This document shows positions 34,812 through 44,563 of a DNA stretch of 64,000 bases, in pieces. A program made the translations under genes and the position numbers. A model generated the notes under the pieces. That model ran no database searches. It was not told where the DNA came from and was given only the letters and a program-made list of their open reading frames with translations. The stretch is taken from assembly GCF_003076515.1 (NCBI RefSeq), contig NZ_CP022390.1, positions 2,046,001 through 2,110,000 on the forward strand, read 5' to 3'. Position 1 is the stretch's first letter. Every line of letters begins with the position of its first letter. This DNA is from Alcaligenes aquatilis (GTDB lineage Bacteria; Pseudomonadota; Gammaproteobacteria; Burkholderiales; Burkholderiaceae_B).

Positions 34812-35618
34812 TCAGGCGCGACGCTCGCGGCGTACCTGCAAGCGATTGGCGACGATCACAAAAATACCGATCACCAAAATCAGCAGGGTTGCCAGGGCGT
34901 TGATCTCGGGCTTGAGCCCCAGACGGACACGCGAAAAAACTTCCACCGGCAAGGTGGTAAAACCCGGGCCAGACAGGAAAGAGGCAATCACCACATCGTC
35001 CAGCGACAAGGTAAAAGCCAGCAACCAGGCCGCCATCAAGGACGGCACGATCGAAGGCAACACAACCTGGAAAAACGCTCGTAAGGGAGTCGCCCCCAGA
35101 TCCAGCGCCGCCTCTTCCTGAGAACGGTCCAGCTCACGCATGCGCGATTGCAGAATTACAGTGGCATAGGCGGTACACAGCACCACGTGCCCGATCCAGA
35201 TCGTGAAAATACCGTTCTGTTCCGGCCAGCCAAACAAGGAGTTCAGCTCCACAAACATGAGCAGCAAGGAAATGCCCAACACGACTTCCGGGATAACCAA
35301 CGGTGCGCTGACCAAGCCGATATACAGCGCAAATCCCTTGAAGCGGCCCATACGAGCCAGCACATAGGCGGCCCAGGTGCCCAAAATCGTGGCCATGGTG
35401 GCCGTCAACACAGCAATCAGAAAAGACAGCTTGGCAGCGCTGAGCAAGGCCCTGTCCTGAAATAGGGATTCGTACCAGCGCAAAGAAAAGCCCGACCAAG
35501 ACGTCATGATGGCCGATTCATTAAATGAAAAGACAATCAGGAACAGAATCGGTATGTATAGAAAACCGAAGCCCAGTGTCAGGACCAGGGCACGCAACCA
35601 GGGATTAGGCTTGGTCAT
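34812..35618 (-). CDS. potI: Putrescine/spermidine ABC transporter permease PotI
   Basis: 268-aa inner-membrane permease with six predicted helices and the EAA loop EEAALDLGATPLRAFFQVVLPSI that contacts the ATPase. It pairs with PotH. The ATG at 35618 shares one base with the potH stop (TGATG), so translation is coupled. Assignment as PotI rather than PotC rests on the order F-G-H-I. Confidence 0.93.
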   Translation of the reverse strand: MTKPNPWLRALVLTLGFGFLYIPILFLIVFSFNESAIMTSWSGFSLRWYESLFQDRALLSAAKLSFLIAVLTATMATILGTWAAYVLARMGRFKGFALYIGLVSAPLVIPEVVLGISLLLMFVELNSLFGWPEQNGIFTIWIGHVVLCTAYATVILQSRMRELDRSQEEAALDLGATPLRAFFQVVLPSIVPSLMAAWLLAFTLSLDDVVIASFLSGPGFTTLPVEVFSRVRLGLKPEINALATLLILVIGIFVIVANRLQVRRERRA

Positions 35619-36535
35619 CAGCGGCCTCCCCGTTGCGTTTGCATTTGTCGCATCTGGCTGTACTGGAAAAAGATCAAAGGAATGATCAGCAGCAAGACCA
35701 TCACGCAAGTCACGGCAGCGGCCATGGGCCAGTCTGCATTATTGAAGAACTCGGTCCACATGACGCGGCCCATCATCAAGGTATCGGCACCACCCAGCAT
35801 TTCCGGGATCACGTACTCGCCCACTGCCGGGATGAACACCAGCATGGCACCAGCAATCACGCCGGACATGGACATGGGAAAAGTGATGTGCCAGAACGCC
35901 GACCAGGGACGGGCGCCCAGATCATAAGCCGCTTCCAGCATGCGCATATCCAATTTGACCAGATTCGCATACAAGGGCAGGATGAAAAACGGCAGATAGG
36001 CGTAGATCAAACCGATATAAACAGCCAGGTCGGTGCGGTAAATTTCCAAAGGCGCATCAATAATGCCTATCCACAGCAAGACCTGATTGAGCAGGCCATC
36101 GCCGCGCAAAATGCCTACCCAGGCATAGACGCGCAGCAGCATGGAGGTCCAGAATGGCAAAATCACCGCCAGCAAGAGCAGGCTACGCACAGCCGGTGCA
36201 GAGCGCGCAATGTAGTAGGCCACCGGGTAGCCGATCAAAATACAAAAGATCGTGGTGACAGCGGCCATCTTCAGGGAACTGACGTAGGTCGCCAAATACA
36301 GATTATCGCTGAACAGCAGGATATAGCCGCGCAGGTTCAGGACAAAGGAAATGCTTTCCTCGGCAAACTGGGCCAAGGGCGTATACGGTGGCACCCCGAA
36401 ATCAAGATCGGCAAAACTGATCTTGAGCACGAGCAAAAACGGCACCAGCAGAAACAAAATCATCCACAAGAATGTGGGCGCGACCACCAGCGTGCGACTG
36501 GTGGGCAGCAGTTTGCGCCAGGACAGGTTCTTCAT
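35618..36535 (-). CDS. potH: Putrescine/spermidine ABC transporter permease PotH
   Basis: 305-aa permease with an N-terminal cytoplasmic stretch, about six helices and the EAA loop LEAAYDLGARPWSAFWHITFP. The segment EYVIPEMLGGADTLMMG is typical of PotB/PotH. The start overlaps the potG stop by ATGA. Confidence 0.93.
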   Translation of the reverse strand: MKNLSWRKLLPTSRTLVVAPTFLWMILFLLVPFLLVLKISFADLDFGVPPYTPLAQFAEESISFVLNLRGYILLFSDNLYLATYVSSLKMAAVTTIFCILIGYPVAYYIARSAPAVRSLLLLAVILPFWTSMLLRVYAWVGILRGDGLLNQVLLWIGIIDAPLEIYRTDLAVYIGLIYAYLPFFILPLYANLVKLDMRMLEAAYDLGARPWSAFWHITFPMSMSGVIAGAMLVFIPAVGEYVIPEMLGGADTLMMGRVMWTEFFNNADWPMAAAVTCVMVLLLIIPLIFFQYSQMRQMQTQRGGR

Positions 36536-37662
36536 GTGCTCAGTACCGTTGCGCTATCGTCGGACCAGGACACGTAGACTTCTTCATCCACACCCGGAGC
36601 ATCAGGTTGAGCCAAGGTGCCGCTAGGCATTTGCGCTTCGATCAACATGCCGGCATCCAGACGAATCTGATAGCGGGTGTAACTGCCCATCCAGGATACG
36701 TGGGTCACAATGCCGTGGCCCCAGTTGGTATCCTCCGAGGGCAATTCGCGGCCCACCTTGATCTGCTCGGGACGAACGGACACGTAGACGTCCATACCCA
36801 GCGGTTCGCTGATCCCGTGACTGACATACAAGGGCCTGTTCAACTCCTCACATTCAATGTGAACATGATCCGGCTCGTCCACCGTCACCACGCCAGTGAA
36901 CAAATTGGTGGAGCCGATAAAACCCGCCACAAACCGCGAATTCGGAAAGGAGTACACATCGTAAGGCGTACCAGACTGGATGATCTGCCCGTCGGACATC
37001 ACCGCCAGCCGGTTGGCCATCGTCATGGCCTCTTCCTGATCGTGAGTGACCATAATGCAGGTCACCCCCACGCGCTCCAGAATCTTGACCAGCTCGATCT
37101 GCGTTTTCTGACGAATCTGCTTATCCAGAGCCGACATGGGCTCATCCAGCAAAAGCAGTTTGGGGCGTTTGACCAGGCTACGCGCCAGGGCTACACGCTG
37201 TTGCTGCCCACCCGACAACTGATTGGGTTTGCGGCGCGAAAAGCCCGCCATCTGCACCAGGTCCAGCGCCTCGAACACGCGCTCGTGGATCTCATTGCGG
37301 GGCACCCCCTCTTGCTTTAGACCAAACGCCACATTGGCCTCGACCGACATGTGCGGAAACAGGGCGTAAGACTGGAACATCATATTGACTGGCCGCCGAT
37401 AAGGCGGCAGGTCAGTAATGTCCTCGTTGTCCAAGTAAATCCGACCGGAAGTCGGCTCCTCAAACCCTGCCAGCATGCGCAGCAAGGTGGACTTGCCACT
37501 GCCCGAACTGCCCAGCAGCGCAAAAATCTCGTGACGAGCCACGTCCAGACTTACCGACTGGACGGCCACCGTGTCGCCGAAAATCTTGACGACTTCGTCC
37601 ACACGCACAAAAGCATCCTCGCCATCCATCCAGGGCGAGGTTCCGGTACGGATATCTTGCAT
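36532..37662 (-). CDS. potG: Polyamine ABC transporter ATPase PotG
   Basis: 376-aa ABC ATPase: Walker A LLGSSGSGKSTLLRML, signature QLSGGQQQRVAL, Walker B LLLLDEPMSALD, switch histidine MVTHDQEEA, then a C-terminal TOBE regulatory domain (about 290-370). It powers polyamine uptake. potF ends 5 nt upstream. Confidence 0.94.
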   Translation of the reverse strand: MQDIRTGTSPWMDGEDAFVRVDEVVKIFGDTVAVQSVSLDVARHEIFALLGSSGSGKSTLLRMLAGFEEPTSGRIYLDNEDITDLPPYRRPVNMMFQSYALFPHMSVEANVAFGLKQEGVPRNEIHERVFEALDLVQMAGFSRRKPNQLSGGQQQRVALARSLVKRPKLLLLDEPMSALDKQIRQKTQIELVKILERVGVTCIMVTHDQEEAMTMANRLAVMSDGQIIQSGTPYDVYSFPNSRFVAGFIGSTNLFTGVVTVDEPDHVHIECEELNRPLYVSHGISEPLGMDVYVSVRPEQIKVGRELPSEDTNWGHGIVTHVSWMGSYTRYQIRLDAGMLIEAQMPSGTLAQPDAPGVDEEVYVSWSDDSATVLST

Positions 37663-37667
37663 GATGC

Positions 37668-38774
37668 CTAGCGTCCAGACTTGAGTTCAGCCCACAGGCG
37701 CGTTTGCAGGCGCTGCACTTTCAATGGCTGAGGTTTGATCACGAATAAGGTCTTGGAGACTTCAGACGAGGGGTAAATCATGGGGTTGTCGGCCACTTCC
37801 TTGACCACGAACTTGCGCGCCTCTTTATTGGCGTTCGGGTAGAACATGGTGTTGGTAATGGCGGCATGAACCTCTGGTGTTTCAATGTAATTGATAAAGG
37901 CGTGGGCCTCTTTCACATTGTTCGCGCCCTTGGGAATAGCCATGGTGTCGAACCAGATAGGTGCCCCACCTTGCGGAATGTAGTAGTCGATGGCATACGG
38001 TTTTTTCGCCTGACGCGCACGGTCAGCCGAAATCATCACATCGCCCGAGAAACCGTAGACCATGCACAGATCACCCGCAGCCAGTTCGTCGATATATCCC
38101 GAGGAGCTGAACTGACGCACGTAAGGACGAATGGTCTTGAGCAGATCCAAGGCCTCGCGGTAGTCCGCTTCGTTGCTGCTGTTGGGGTCTTTGCCAATGT
38201 AGTGCAGCACGGCGGGAAATACTTGGGCGGCTTCGTCCAGGATGGAAATGCCACAGCCTTTCAGCTTCTCGGCATTTTCCGGTTTGAACAGCATGTCCCA
38301 GTTGCCCAGGTCCACCTGTTCACCCATGATTTCTTTGACTTTGGTGACGTTGTAACCCAAGCCATTGGTGCCGTAGCCCCACGGGATCAGATACTCGTTG
38401 CCAGGGTCCACATCCGAGAGCAAGGCCATGATGTCCGGGTCCAGATTGGACCAATTGGGGATCTGGCTTTTATCCAGCTTCTGGAACAAACCACCTTCGA
38501 TCTGACGCGCAGCATAATGCGTGGAAGGAACCACCACGTCGTACCCTGATTTGCCCGTCAACAACTTGGCTTGCAAGGTGTCGTTATTATCGTAAACGTC
38601 ATAACGCACGGTAATGCCTGTGGCTTCCTGAAAGCCAGACAAGGTATCGGGGGCCGTGTACTCAGCCCAGTTATAAACGTTAACAACCTGATTTTGTGCC
38701 TGTGCAACAGGCATGATGGCAGCAGCGGCCAGCAGGCCGGCGAGTACCTGTGGTGTGTTCATCCCAAAAGACAT
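37668..38774 (-). CDS. potF: Polyamine periplasmic binding protein PotF
   Basis: 368-aa binding protein with a Sec signal (MSFGMNTPQVLAGLLAAAAIMPVAQAQ, split: signal then mature start), followed by VNVYNWAEY, YDVYDNND and IPWGYGTNGLGYN, all typical of PotD/PotF. ATG at 38774 is preceded by AGGAAGGGG at 7 nt. It heads the potFGHI unit, 77 nt after kdkA. Putrescine versus spermidine preference cannot be decided by eye. Confidence 0.93.
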   Translation of the reverse strand: MSFGMNTPQVLAGLLAAAAIMPVAQAQNQVVNVYNWAEYTAPDTLSGFQEATGITVRYDVYDNNDTLQAKLLTGKSGYDVVVPSTHYAARQIEGGLFQKLDKSQIPNWSNLDPDIMALLSDVDPGNEYLIPWGYGTNGLGYNVTKVKEIMGEQVDLGNWDMLFKPENAEKLKGCGISILDEAAQVFPAVLHYIGKDPNSSNEADYREALDLLKTIRPYVRQFSSSGYIDELAAGDLCMVYGFSGDVMISADRARQAKKPYAIDYYIPQGGAPIWFDTMAIPKGANNVKEAHAFINYIETPEVHAAITNTMFYPNANKEARKFVVKEVADNPMIYPSSEVSKTLFVIKPQPLKVQRLQTRLWAELKSGR

Positions 38775-38851
38775 CACGAGTCCCCTTCCTATCGAAAGCG
38801 AAAAACCCAAAAGGCGAGATGATAAAGCTTTTTTAAAGCCCGTAGTCGTAA

Positions 38852-39571
38852 TTAACGCTGCGTTTGGTGACGGTAAGCAGAAAACATCTGCTGCCACCAC
38901 CTATCGCCACGCGGCCCACACACTTTGAGCAAAGATCGCCTGAGACGGTGCACATTACCCAGCGCCTGGGCGGGGCTGACAGGCCCCTGTCGTGCACGGT
39001 CAAAATCGATCAGCCAGACTTTGTCATTCGCATCCAGCAAAATATTGTAGGCGTTCAGGTCAGCATGCCAAACCTCGAATTGGTGCATGCGGACAATCTC
39101 GCGCGCCACTAGCTCAGGGCAGGCGCGGTCCAGACACAAAGTCAAAGGCTGCACATCGGGCACCCGCCGGCTTATCAGGGCCGCACGGTACCAAAAACCC
39201 TGTCGCCACCACGCCCCTGCCAGCACCTCGGGAACAGCCAAACCCTTGTTGTGCAAATAAGACATCACTTGAAACTCTCGCCAACTGCGGGTATTGGATG
39301 CACCTTGCCAGAGATAGGCGGAATCATTGAAGCGAGCCACCAGACCACCACGACGATAATGACGTAATACGGCCTGACCAAAAGGGCCATTCACAAACCA
39401 GGCAGCCTGACGGCCGCCCTGCCCGACTTTGCTGGCCTGATCGCCATAGGAGGCCGCCTCGAACCAGCGTTGCAAGGCCGCCGGTTCCAGATCCAGTTGA
39501 TTGGCCAACGCCGGCGCCAACAAGGCACCGCCACCGGGCAAAGCATAGACAGTTTCGGAATGGGTGCTCAC
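38852..39571 (-). CDS. kdkA: 3-deoxy-D-manno-octulosonic acid (Kdo) kinase
   Basis: 239-aa WaaP-like sugar kinase that phosphorylates the single Kdo of LPS in bacteria such as Haemophilus and Bordetella. Kinase motifs: VWHADLNAYNILLD (catalytic loop) and WLIDFDRAR (metal aspartate), with the RHYRRGGLVAR glycine-rich region near residue 75. It follows the TauE-like gene by 9 nt. Confidence 0.92.
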   Translation of the reverse strand: MSTHSETVYALPGGGALLAPALANQLDLEPAALQRWFEAASYGDQASKVGQGGRQAAWFVNGPFGQAVLRHYRRGGLVARFNDSAYLWQGASNTRSWREFQVMSYLHNKGLAVPEVLAGAWWRQGFWYRAALISRRVPDVQPLTLCLDRACPELVAREIVRMHQFEVWHADLNAYNILLDANDKVWLIDFDRARQGPVSPAQALGNVHRLRRSLLKVCGPRGDRWWQQMFSAYRHQTQR

Positions 39572-39580
39572 AGCAGCTCC

Positions 39581-40360
39581 TCAGGCACGAACCAGCAACA
39601 AGGTCACGATCAGTACCAGCATGCAGGCAAAAATAAACTTCAGACGATTCTCAGGCAGGCGATAGGCCAGACGCACGCCAAACGGCACCAGCATCAGGCT
39701 GCCTATCGCCATCGGTATCCCGATCTGCCAGGTTGCTTGGCCATGAAAAGCATAGGTCGCCAAGGCAACCAGCGTACCGGGAATAATCATGGACAGCGCC
39801 AAGCCTTGCGCACCGGTCTGGCTATAACCCATGCGGCTGGTCAGAAAAGGCACTACCAGCACCGCACCGCCCACACCAAATACGCCCCCGGCCAAGCCCG
39901 CCATCATGCCTACCGCGATATACCACAGCTGGCCAAACGACTCCGGGTCCGGACGCGGCTTGTCACTGCGACGACGCCGCCGGGAAAAACCCAAACTCTG
40001 GTCGAAATAATACAGGGCAATGGCCATCACAAATACAGAGTAAATGCGACGCAGCAAGACCGCATCCATACCCAAGGCCAGACGCGCCCCCAGCCAGGTA
40101 AAGATGATGGAAGAAACCGCCCCCAGAGCAGCCCGGCGGAAATCAATATGATTGCGGCGATGATACTGACGCACGGTCAGCAGCACCGCTGGCACCACCA
40201 TGATCAGAGCCGTCCCCTGAGCGGTTTGCTGATCCATGTCCAGAATCAGGCCCAGCAGCGGAATGGCCAGCAAACCGCCGCCTATCCCCAGCACACCACC
40301 GGCGTAGCCAATAAGCGCACCTCCCAGCAAACAAGCCAGGATCAACTCAAGATTTAACAT
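39581..40360 (-). CDS. TauE/SafE-family membrane transporter
   Basis: 259-aa protein with about eight membrane segments and two repeats of the family pattern (GYAGGVLGIGGGLLAIPLL and MAGLAGGVFGVGGAVLVVPFL). Members export sulfite, sulfoacetate or other anions; the substrate here is unknown. Basic loop SRRRRRSDKPRP lies mid-protein. It sits 5 nt after radA. Confidence 0.88.
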   Translation of the reverse strand: MLNLELILACLLGGALIGYAGGVLGIGGGLLAIPLLGLILDMDQQTAQGTALIMVVPAVLLTVRQYHRRNHIDFRRAALGAVSSIIFTWLGARLALGMDAVLLRRIYSVFVMAIALYYFDQSLGFSRRRRRSDKPRPDPESFGQLWYIAVGMMAGLAGGVFGVGGAVLVVPFLTSRMGYSQTGAQGLALSMIIPGTLVALATYAFHGQATWQIGIPMAIGSLMLVPFGVRLAYRLPENRLKFIFACMLVLIVTLLLVRA

Positions 40361-40365
40361 GGCAA

Positions 40366-41751
40366 TTACAGGTTGCGCAGACGATCGACGGCGTCCTCGA
40401 CCCGATCTACCGCCCAGATTTCCAAGCCTTCAATCGCCTGGCGCGGGGCATTGCTCTTGGGAATCAGCGCGATGCTGAAACCCAGCTTGGCCGCTTCGCG
40501 CAAACGCTCCTGACCGCGCGGGGCCGGACGAATTTCACCGGCCAGGCCAATTTCCCCGAACACCACCAAACCGCGTGGCAAGGGACGGTTATTCAGGGAA
40601 GACAGAATAGCCAGCAGCACAGCCAGGTCGGCGGCTGGCTCAGTAATCTTGACACCCCCCACGGCATTAACAAACACGTCCTGGTCGTACGTAACCACAC
40701 CTGCGTGGCGGTGCATCACGGCCAGCAACATGGCCAAACGGGAGCTTTCCAGGCCCACAGACAAGCGGCGCGGATTAGGTACATGTGCTGTATCCACCAG
40801 GGCCTGAATTTCCACCAGCAAAGGCCGTGTGCCTTCCTGAGTGGCCATGACGCAGGAACCGGCGACCGACTGAGAATGCTGCGACAAGAACAGGGCCGAC
40901 GGATTGCTGACCCCTTTCAAACCCTTTTCCGTCATGGCGAACACACCCAGCTCATTGACCGCGCCAAAGCGGTTCTTGAATGCCCGCACCATGCGAAAGG
41001 ACGAATGCGTGTCGCCCTCGAAATACAGCACGGTATCCACAATGTGCTCCAGCACTCGTGGCCCGGCCAGCGTCCCGTCTTTAGTGACGTGACCGATAAA
41101 AATCATGGAGGTGCCGCTTTGCTTGGCCAAGCGGGTGAGCTGGGCTGCACATTCGCGCACCTGCGACACCGAGCCTGGAGCCGCACTGAGCTGATCGGAA
41201 TACAGGGTTTGAATCGAGTCGATCACCACCACACTGGGTTGATGCGACTGCAAAGCCTGGCTGATGGATTCCAGACGAATTTCAGCCAGCAGATCCACGC
41301 CTTCAGTAGGCACACCTAGACGGCGAGCACGCAAGGCGACCTGTTCGGCGGACTCTTCGCCCGTCACATACAGCACTTTGGTTTGCTGGGCCAAGGCCGC
41401 CATGGCTTGTAGCAGCAACGTCGACTTACCGACTCCGGGATCGCCCCCAATCAGGATGACGCCCCCTTCCACCAACCCTCCGCCCAGAACACGATCGAAC
41501 TCACCTATGCCGGTAGGCACACGTGGCAATTCCCGTGCCTGTACCTCTGAAAGACTTTGAACCGGGCTGGAACCGGCCAGGGAAGCGAAACGGTGAGCAC
41601 TGGCCGCCGCCGGTGTCTCCACCGTTTCCTGCAAGCTGTTCCACGCCCCACAGGCAGGACATTTGCCTGCCCACTTAGGTGTATCTGCCCCGCACTCTGT
41701 GCAAACAAATACAACTTTGGCCTTGCGGGCCGCACGAGTACTGGTGGCCAT
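40366..41751 (-). CDS. radA: DNA repair protein RadA
   Basis: 461-aa RadA/Sms: N-terminal zinc finger (CTECG…CPACG), RecA-like core with Walker A GGDPGVGKST, the RadA-specific KNRFG motif, and a C-terminal Lon-protease-like domain (FVNAVGGVKI, RGLVVFGEIGLAGEIRP). It promotes branch migration in recombination. AAGGAA precedes the ATG; the SDR gene ends 9 nt upstream. Confidence 0.96.
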   Translation of the reverse strand: MATSTRAARKAKVVFVCTECGADTPKWAGKCPACGAWNSLQETVETPAAASAHRFASLAGSSPVQSLSEVQARELPRVPTGIGEFDRVLGGGLVEGGVILIGGDPGVGKSTLLLQAMAALAQQTKVLYVTGEESAEQVALRARRLGVPTEGVDLLAEIRLESISQALQSHQPSVVVIDSIQTLYSDQLSAAPGSVSQVRECAAQLTRLAKQSGTSMIFIGHVTKDGTLAGPRVLEHIVDTVLYFEGDTHSSFRMVRAFKNRFGAVNELGVFAMTEKGLKGVSNPSALFLSQHSQSVAGSCVMATQEGTRPLLVEIQALVDTAHVPNPRRLSVGLESSRLAMLLAVMHRHAGVVTYDQDVFVNAVGGVKITEPAADLAVLLAILSSLNNRPLPRGLVVFGEIGLAGEIRPAPRGQERLREAAKLGFSIALIPKSNAPRQAIEGLEIWAVDRVEDAVDRLRNL

Positions 41752-41760
41752 AGAAATTCC

Positions 41761-42477
41761 TTAACGTCCGCCCAGACTGCCACCGCCATCCACGCCCAGA
41801 TTCTGGCCGGTGATATAAGCGGCTTCATCGCTGAGCAGAAAAGTAACCGCCGCAGCCACTTCCGCGGCCTGCCCAAACCGCCCCAAGGGAATGGAGGACA
41901 GGCTGCGTTGTTCAGCTTCGCTGCCGACGGGATGATTGGCACGGAACAATTCGGTTTCGATCGGACCAGGAGAGACCGCATTGACGGTAATGCCGTAAGG
42001 GGCCAGCTCCAGCGCCCAGGTGCGGGTACAACCCAGCAAGGCACTTTTGGCCGCGGCATAGCTGGTGCGGTCGGCACCGCCGTGCACGACACGACTGCAA
42101 ATATTGACGATGCGGCCTTCCTTGCGCGCTTTCATCGAGGGGATGAACGCCTGGGCCACTTGCACCGCCACACGCACATTCAGGTCAAACACCTGATAGA
42201 GGTTGCCCAGGTCCACCTGACCAATGGGCTCGGGCGCGACCATACCCACATTGTTCACCACCGCATCAACGGGGTATTTTTCGCGGATAACGCGCAGCAT
42301 TTCCTCGGTTTCGCCTGCATTGCTCAAATCGCAGGAGTACAGATAACCGGGGAAATCAATATTCTCCGTGTGACGGGCCAGACCCACCACGTGGGCCCCG
42401 GCATCGGCCAGCCTTTGGCTGATTGCCCAGCCGATACCTTTGGTAGCACCGGTAACGAGTACACATTTATTCTTCAT
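41761..42477 (-). CDS. Short-chain dehydrogenase/reductase
   Basis: 238-aa classical SDR: cofactor motif TGATKGIG, VNNVG in place of the usual NNAG, catalytic serine in NICSR, and YAAAK. The C-terminal ITGQNLGVDGGGSLGGR is typical of FabG-like enzymes. The substrate is unknown. It lies 18 nt after alr and 9 nt before radA in a compact leftward run. Confidence 0.9.
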   Translation of the reverse strand: MKNKCVLVTGATKGIGWAISQRLADAGAHVVGLARHTENIDFPGYLYSCDLSNAGETEEMLRVIREKYPVDAVVNNVGMVAPEPIGQVDLGNLYQVFDLNVRVAVQVAQAFIPSMKARKEGRIVNICSRVVHGGADRTSYAAAKSALLGCTRTWALELAPYGITVNAVSPGPIETELFRANHPVGSEAEQRSLSSIPLGRFGQAAEVAAAVTFLLSDEAAYITGQNLGVDGGGSLGGR

Positions 42478-42495
42478 GGCTATGCCTTATGGGTG

Positions 42496-43626
42496 TTAAT
42501 CCTGGATGAAGCGCGGCACGCGTGGCGCGACCGCACAAATCAATTCGTAGCCCAGGGTTCCCGCTGCTGCGGCAACTTCATCCACACTGGGCCCGCCTTG
42601 ACCGAACAACACCGCCTGGCTGCCTACTCCGGCGGCGGGCACCGGGGTCAGGTCTACTGCCAACATGTCCATGGAGACACGGCCAAGCAAACGGGTACGT
42701 ACACCATTGACGGTAATAGGGGTGCCGGTTCCCGCATGGCGCGGGTAACCATCGGCATAGCCGCAAGCCACCACGCCAATGCGCATGGCCCGCTCGGCAA
42801 GATAGGTATGGCCGTAACCAATGCCCTCGCCCTGCTTGACGCCGCGCACACTGATGATTTCTGCAGCCAGCGTCATGCCGGGCTGCAAACCAAAATCATC
42901 GGCACTGCTCTCTGCAAAGGGGGAACTGCCGTACAGGCAGATACCGGGACGTACCCAGTGATCCGGGCCGGAGGGCATGTACGCCCCCAGGTCGGGGCTT
43001 AAAGTCGCGGCAGAATTGCACACACTGACCGGGCCGGGCAAACCGTCGGTAATCCGGTTAAAGCAGCGAATCTGCTCCAGCGTGGCGTCGATATTGTCAT
43101 CGGCGCGCGCAAAGTGCGTCATGCGCCCAACCGTGCCCAGCTTGCCCGCTTTTTGCAGACGCTGGGCGCGCTCGAACGCGGCAGGGTAATCGTCCACGCT
43201 GAAACCCAGGCGGTTCATGCCGCTATTGAGCTTGACCATGGCATTCAAGGCTACCCCGCCTTTCCACTGCTCCAGCATCTTGAGCTGCTCATGGCAATGG
43301 ATGACGGTGGTCAGACCGAACTCGGCCAGCACCTCCAGATCTTCTGGCTGAAAAAAACCTTCCAGCAACATGATAGGGCCGGTCCAACCGGCAGCCCGAC
43401 AGCGTATGGCCTCTTTTAAATCCAGCATCGCCATGCCTTCGGCGGCACTGAAAGCCCGCACCGCATTTTCGATGTCATGACCGTAAGCATTGGCCTTCAT
43501 GACGGCCCAGATATGAGGCCGTTTTACACCCGATGGAGCCGTAGCGTTATTCAGGCTCTGAATAACCATATCGAGATTGTGACGCAGTGACGCAATATGA
43601 ATGGTGGCCGAGATAGGACGTGGCAT
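42496..43626 (-). CDS. alr: Alanine racemase
   Basis: 376-aa fold-type III PLP enzyme making D-alanine for peptidoglycan. The Schiff-base lysine is K44 in AVMKANAYGHD; the second catalytic residue is the tyrosine in GYGHTY, and MDMLAVDL follows. GGGGAG precedes the ATG. It is divergent from hpnC with 70 nt between starts. Biosynthetic versus catabolic (DadX) role is not visible from sequence. Confidence 0.94.
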   Translation of the reverse strand: MPRPISATIHIASLRHNLDMVIQSLNNATAPSGVKRPHIWAVMKANAYGHDIENAVRAFSAAEGMAMLDLKEAIRCRAAGWTGPIMLLEGFFQPEDLEVLAEFGLTTVIHCHEQLKMLEQWKGGVALNAMVKLNSGMNRLGFSVDDYPAAFERAQRLQKAGKLGTVGRMTHFARADDNIDATLEQIRCFNRITDGLPGPVSVCNSAATLSPDLGAYMPSGPDHWVRPGICLYGSSPFAESSADDFGLQPGMTLAAEIISVRGVKQGEGIGYGHTYLAERAMRIGVVACGYADGYPRHAGTGTPITVNGVRTRLLGRVSMDMLAVDLTPVPAAGVGSQAVLFGQGGPSVDEVAAAAGTLGYELICAVAPRVPRFIQD

Positions 43627-43696
43627 GGTTCTCCCCGAAGCAATACGAAAGTCTAAACCAGCCCTAGTGGAAACGAAAGCCGTATACTGGCGGACT

Positions 43697-44557
43697 ATGT
43701 CTATCGAGCACTATGAAAACTTCCCTGTCGCCTCTGTGCTGCTACCTCGTCTGCTACGCCGACCGGTCACCGATATTTATCGTTTTGCCCGCAGCGCCGA
43801 CGACATTGCCGATGAAGGCGATTTAAGCGCTGCCGAGCGCCTGGAACTGCTGGCGCAGTTCGAAGCCGGAATAGAACAACTGCAATATCACCAGCCCGTC
43901 CTGGCCGATACCCCGCACAGCGAAATTTTTGTCCCTTTGGCCAGCAGCATCAGCAACTTCCAATTGCCGCTCAAGCCTTTTTTGGACCTGCTGTCTGCGT
44001 TCCGCCAGGACGTGACCACCCACCGCTATCGCGATATGGCACAGGTGCTGGATTACTGTACCCGCTCGGCCAACCCTGTTGGCCGCTTGATGCTGCATCT
44101 GTATCAAGCTCACAGCCCAGAGCTGATCGAGCTGGCCGACTCCACCTGTACGGGGCTGCAACTGGTTAATTTCTGGCAGGACGTGGCACTGGACTGGCAC
44201 AAGAACCGTGTCTATATCCCGCAAGACCTGCTGGCCCAATATGATCTGGATGACGATTACATCCAGGCCCGCACGCAACTGCTGCGTCAGCCCGAGGCCG
44301 ATGCACGATGGCAGGAAATGATGCAGCTGCTGGTGACCGATGCCCGTCAGCGCCTGCAAGCCGGACTGCTGCTGTCCTCCCACCTGTCCGGGCGCATCAG
44401 CCTGGAATTGAAAATGATGGTACTGGGCGGCCTGCGTATTCTGGAACGCCTGGAAGCGGTAAAGTTTGATGTCTTTAGCCATCGCCCCACCCTGTCCCGT
44501 ATGGACTGGCTACGCCTGATTACCCGCGGCCTGAGCCGTACCTCTTACCGACCCTGA
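43697..44557 (+). CDS. hpnC: Squalene biosynthesis enzyme HpnC
   Basis: 286-aa trans-isoprenyl synthase (squalene/phytoene synthase fold). Asp-rich motif DDIADEGD near residue 40 and second motif LQLVNFWQDVALDW are present. HpnC converts presqualene diphosphate (made by HpnD) to hydroxysqualene. The start was set at MSIEHYENFPV, which matches HpnC N-termini. First gene of hpnCDE. Confidence 0.93.
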   Translation: MSIEHYENFPVASVLLPRLLRRPVTDIYRFARSADDIADEGDLSAAERLELLAQFEAGIEQLQYHQPVLADTPHSEIFVPLASSISNFQLPLKPFLDLLSAFRQDVTTHRYRDMAQVLDYCTRSANPVGRLMLHLYQAHSPELIELADSTCTGLQLVNFWQDVALDWHKNRVYIPQDLLAQYDLDDDYIQARTQLLRQPEADARWQEMMQLLVTDARQRLQAGLLLSSHLSGRISLELKMMVLGGLRILERLEAVKFDVFSHRPTLSRMDWLRLITRGLSRTSYRP

Positions 44558-44563
44558 ACGTCC

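Noticed and set aside
41557..43002. 481-codon frame antisense to radA, SDR and alr
   Set aside because: It crosses three well-supported genes and their junctions; a shadow of their codon bias.
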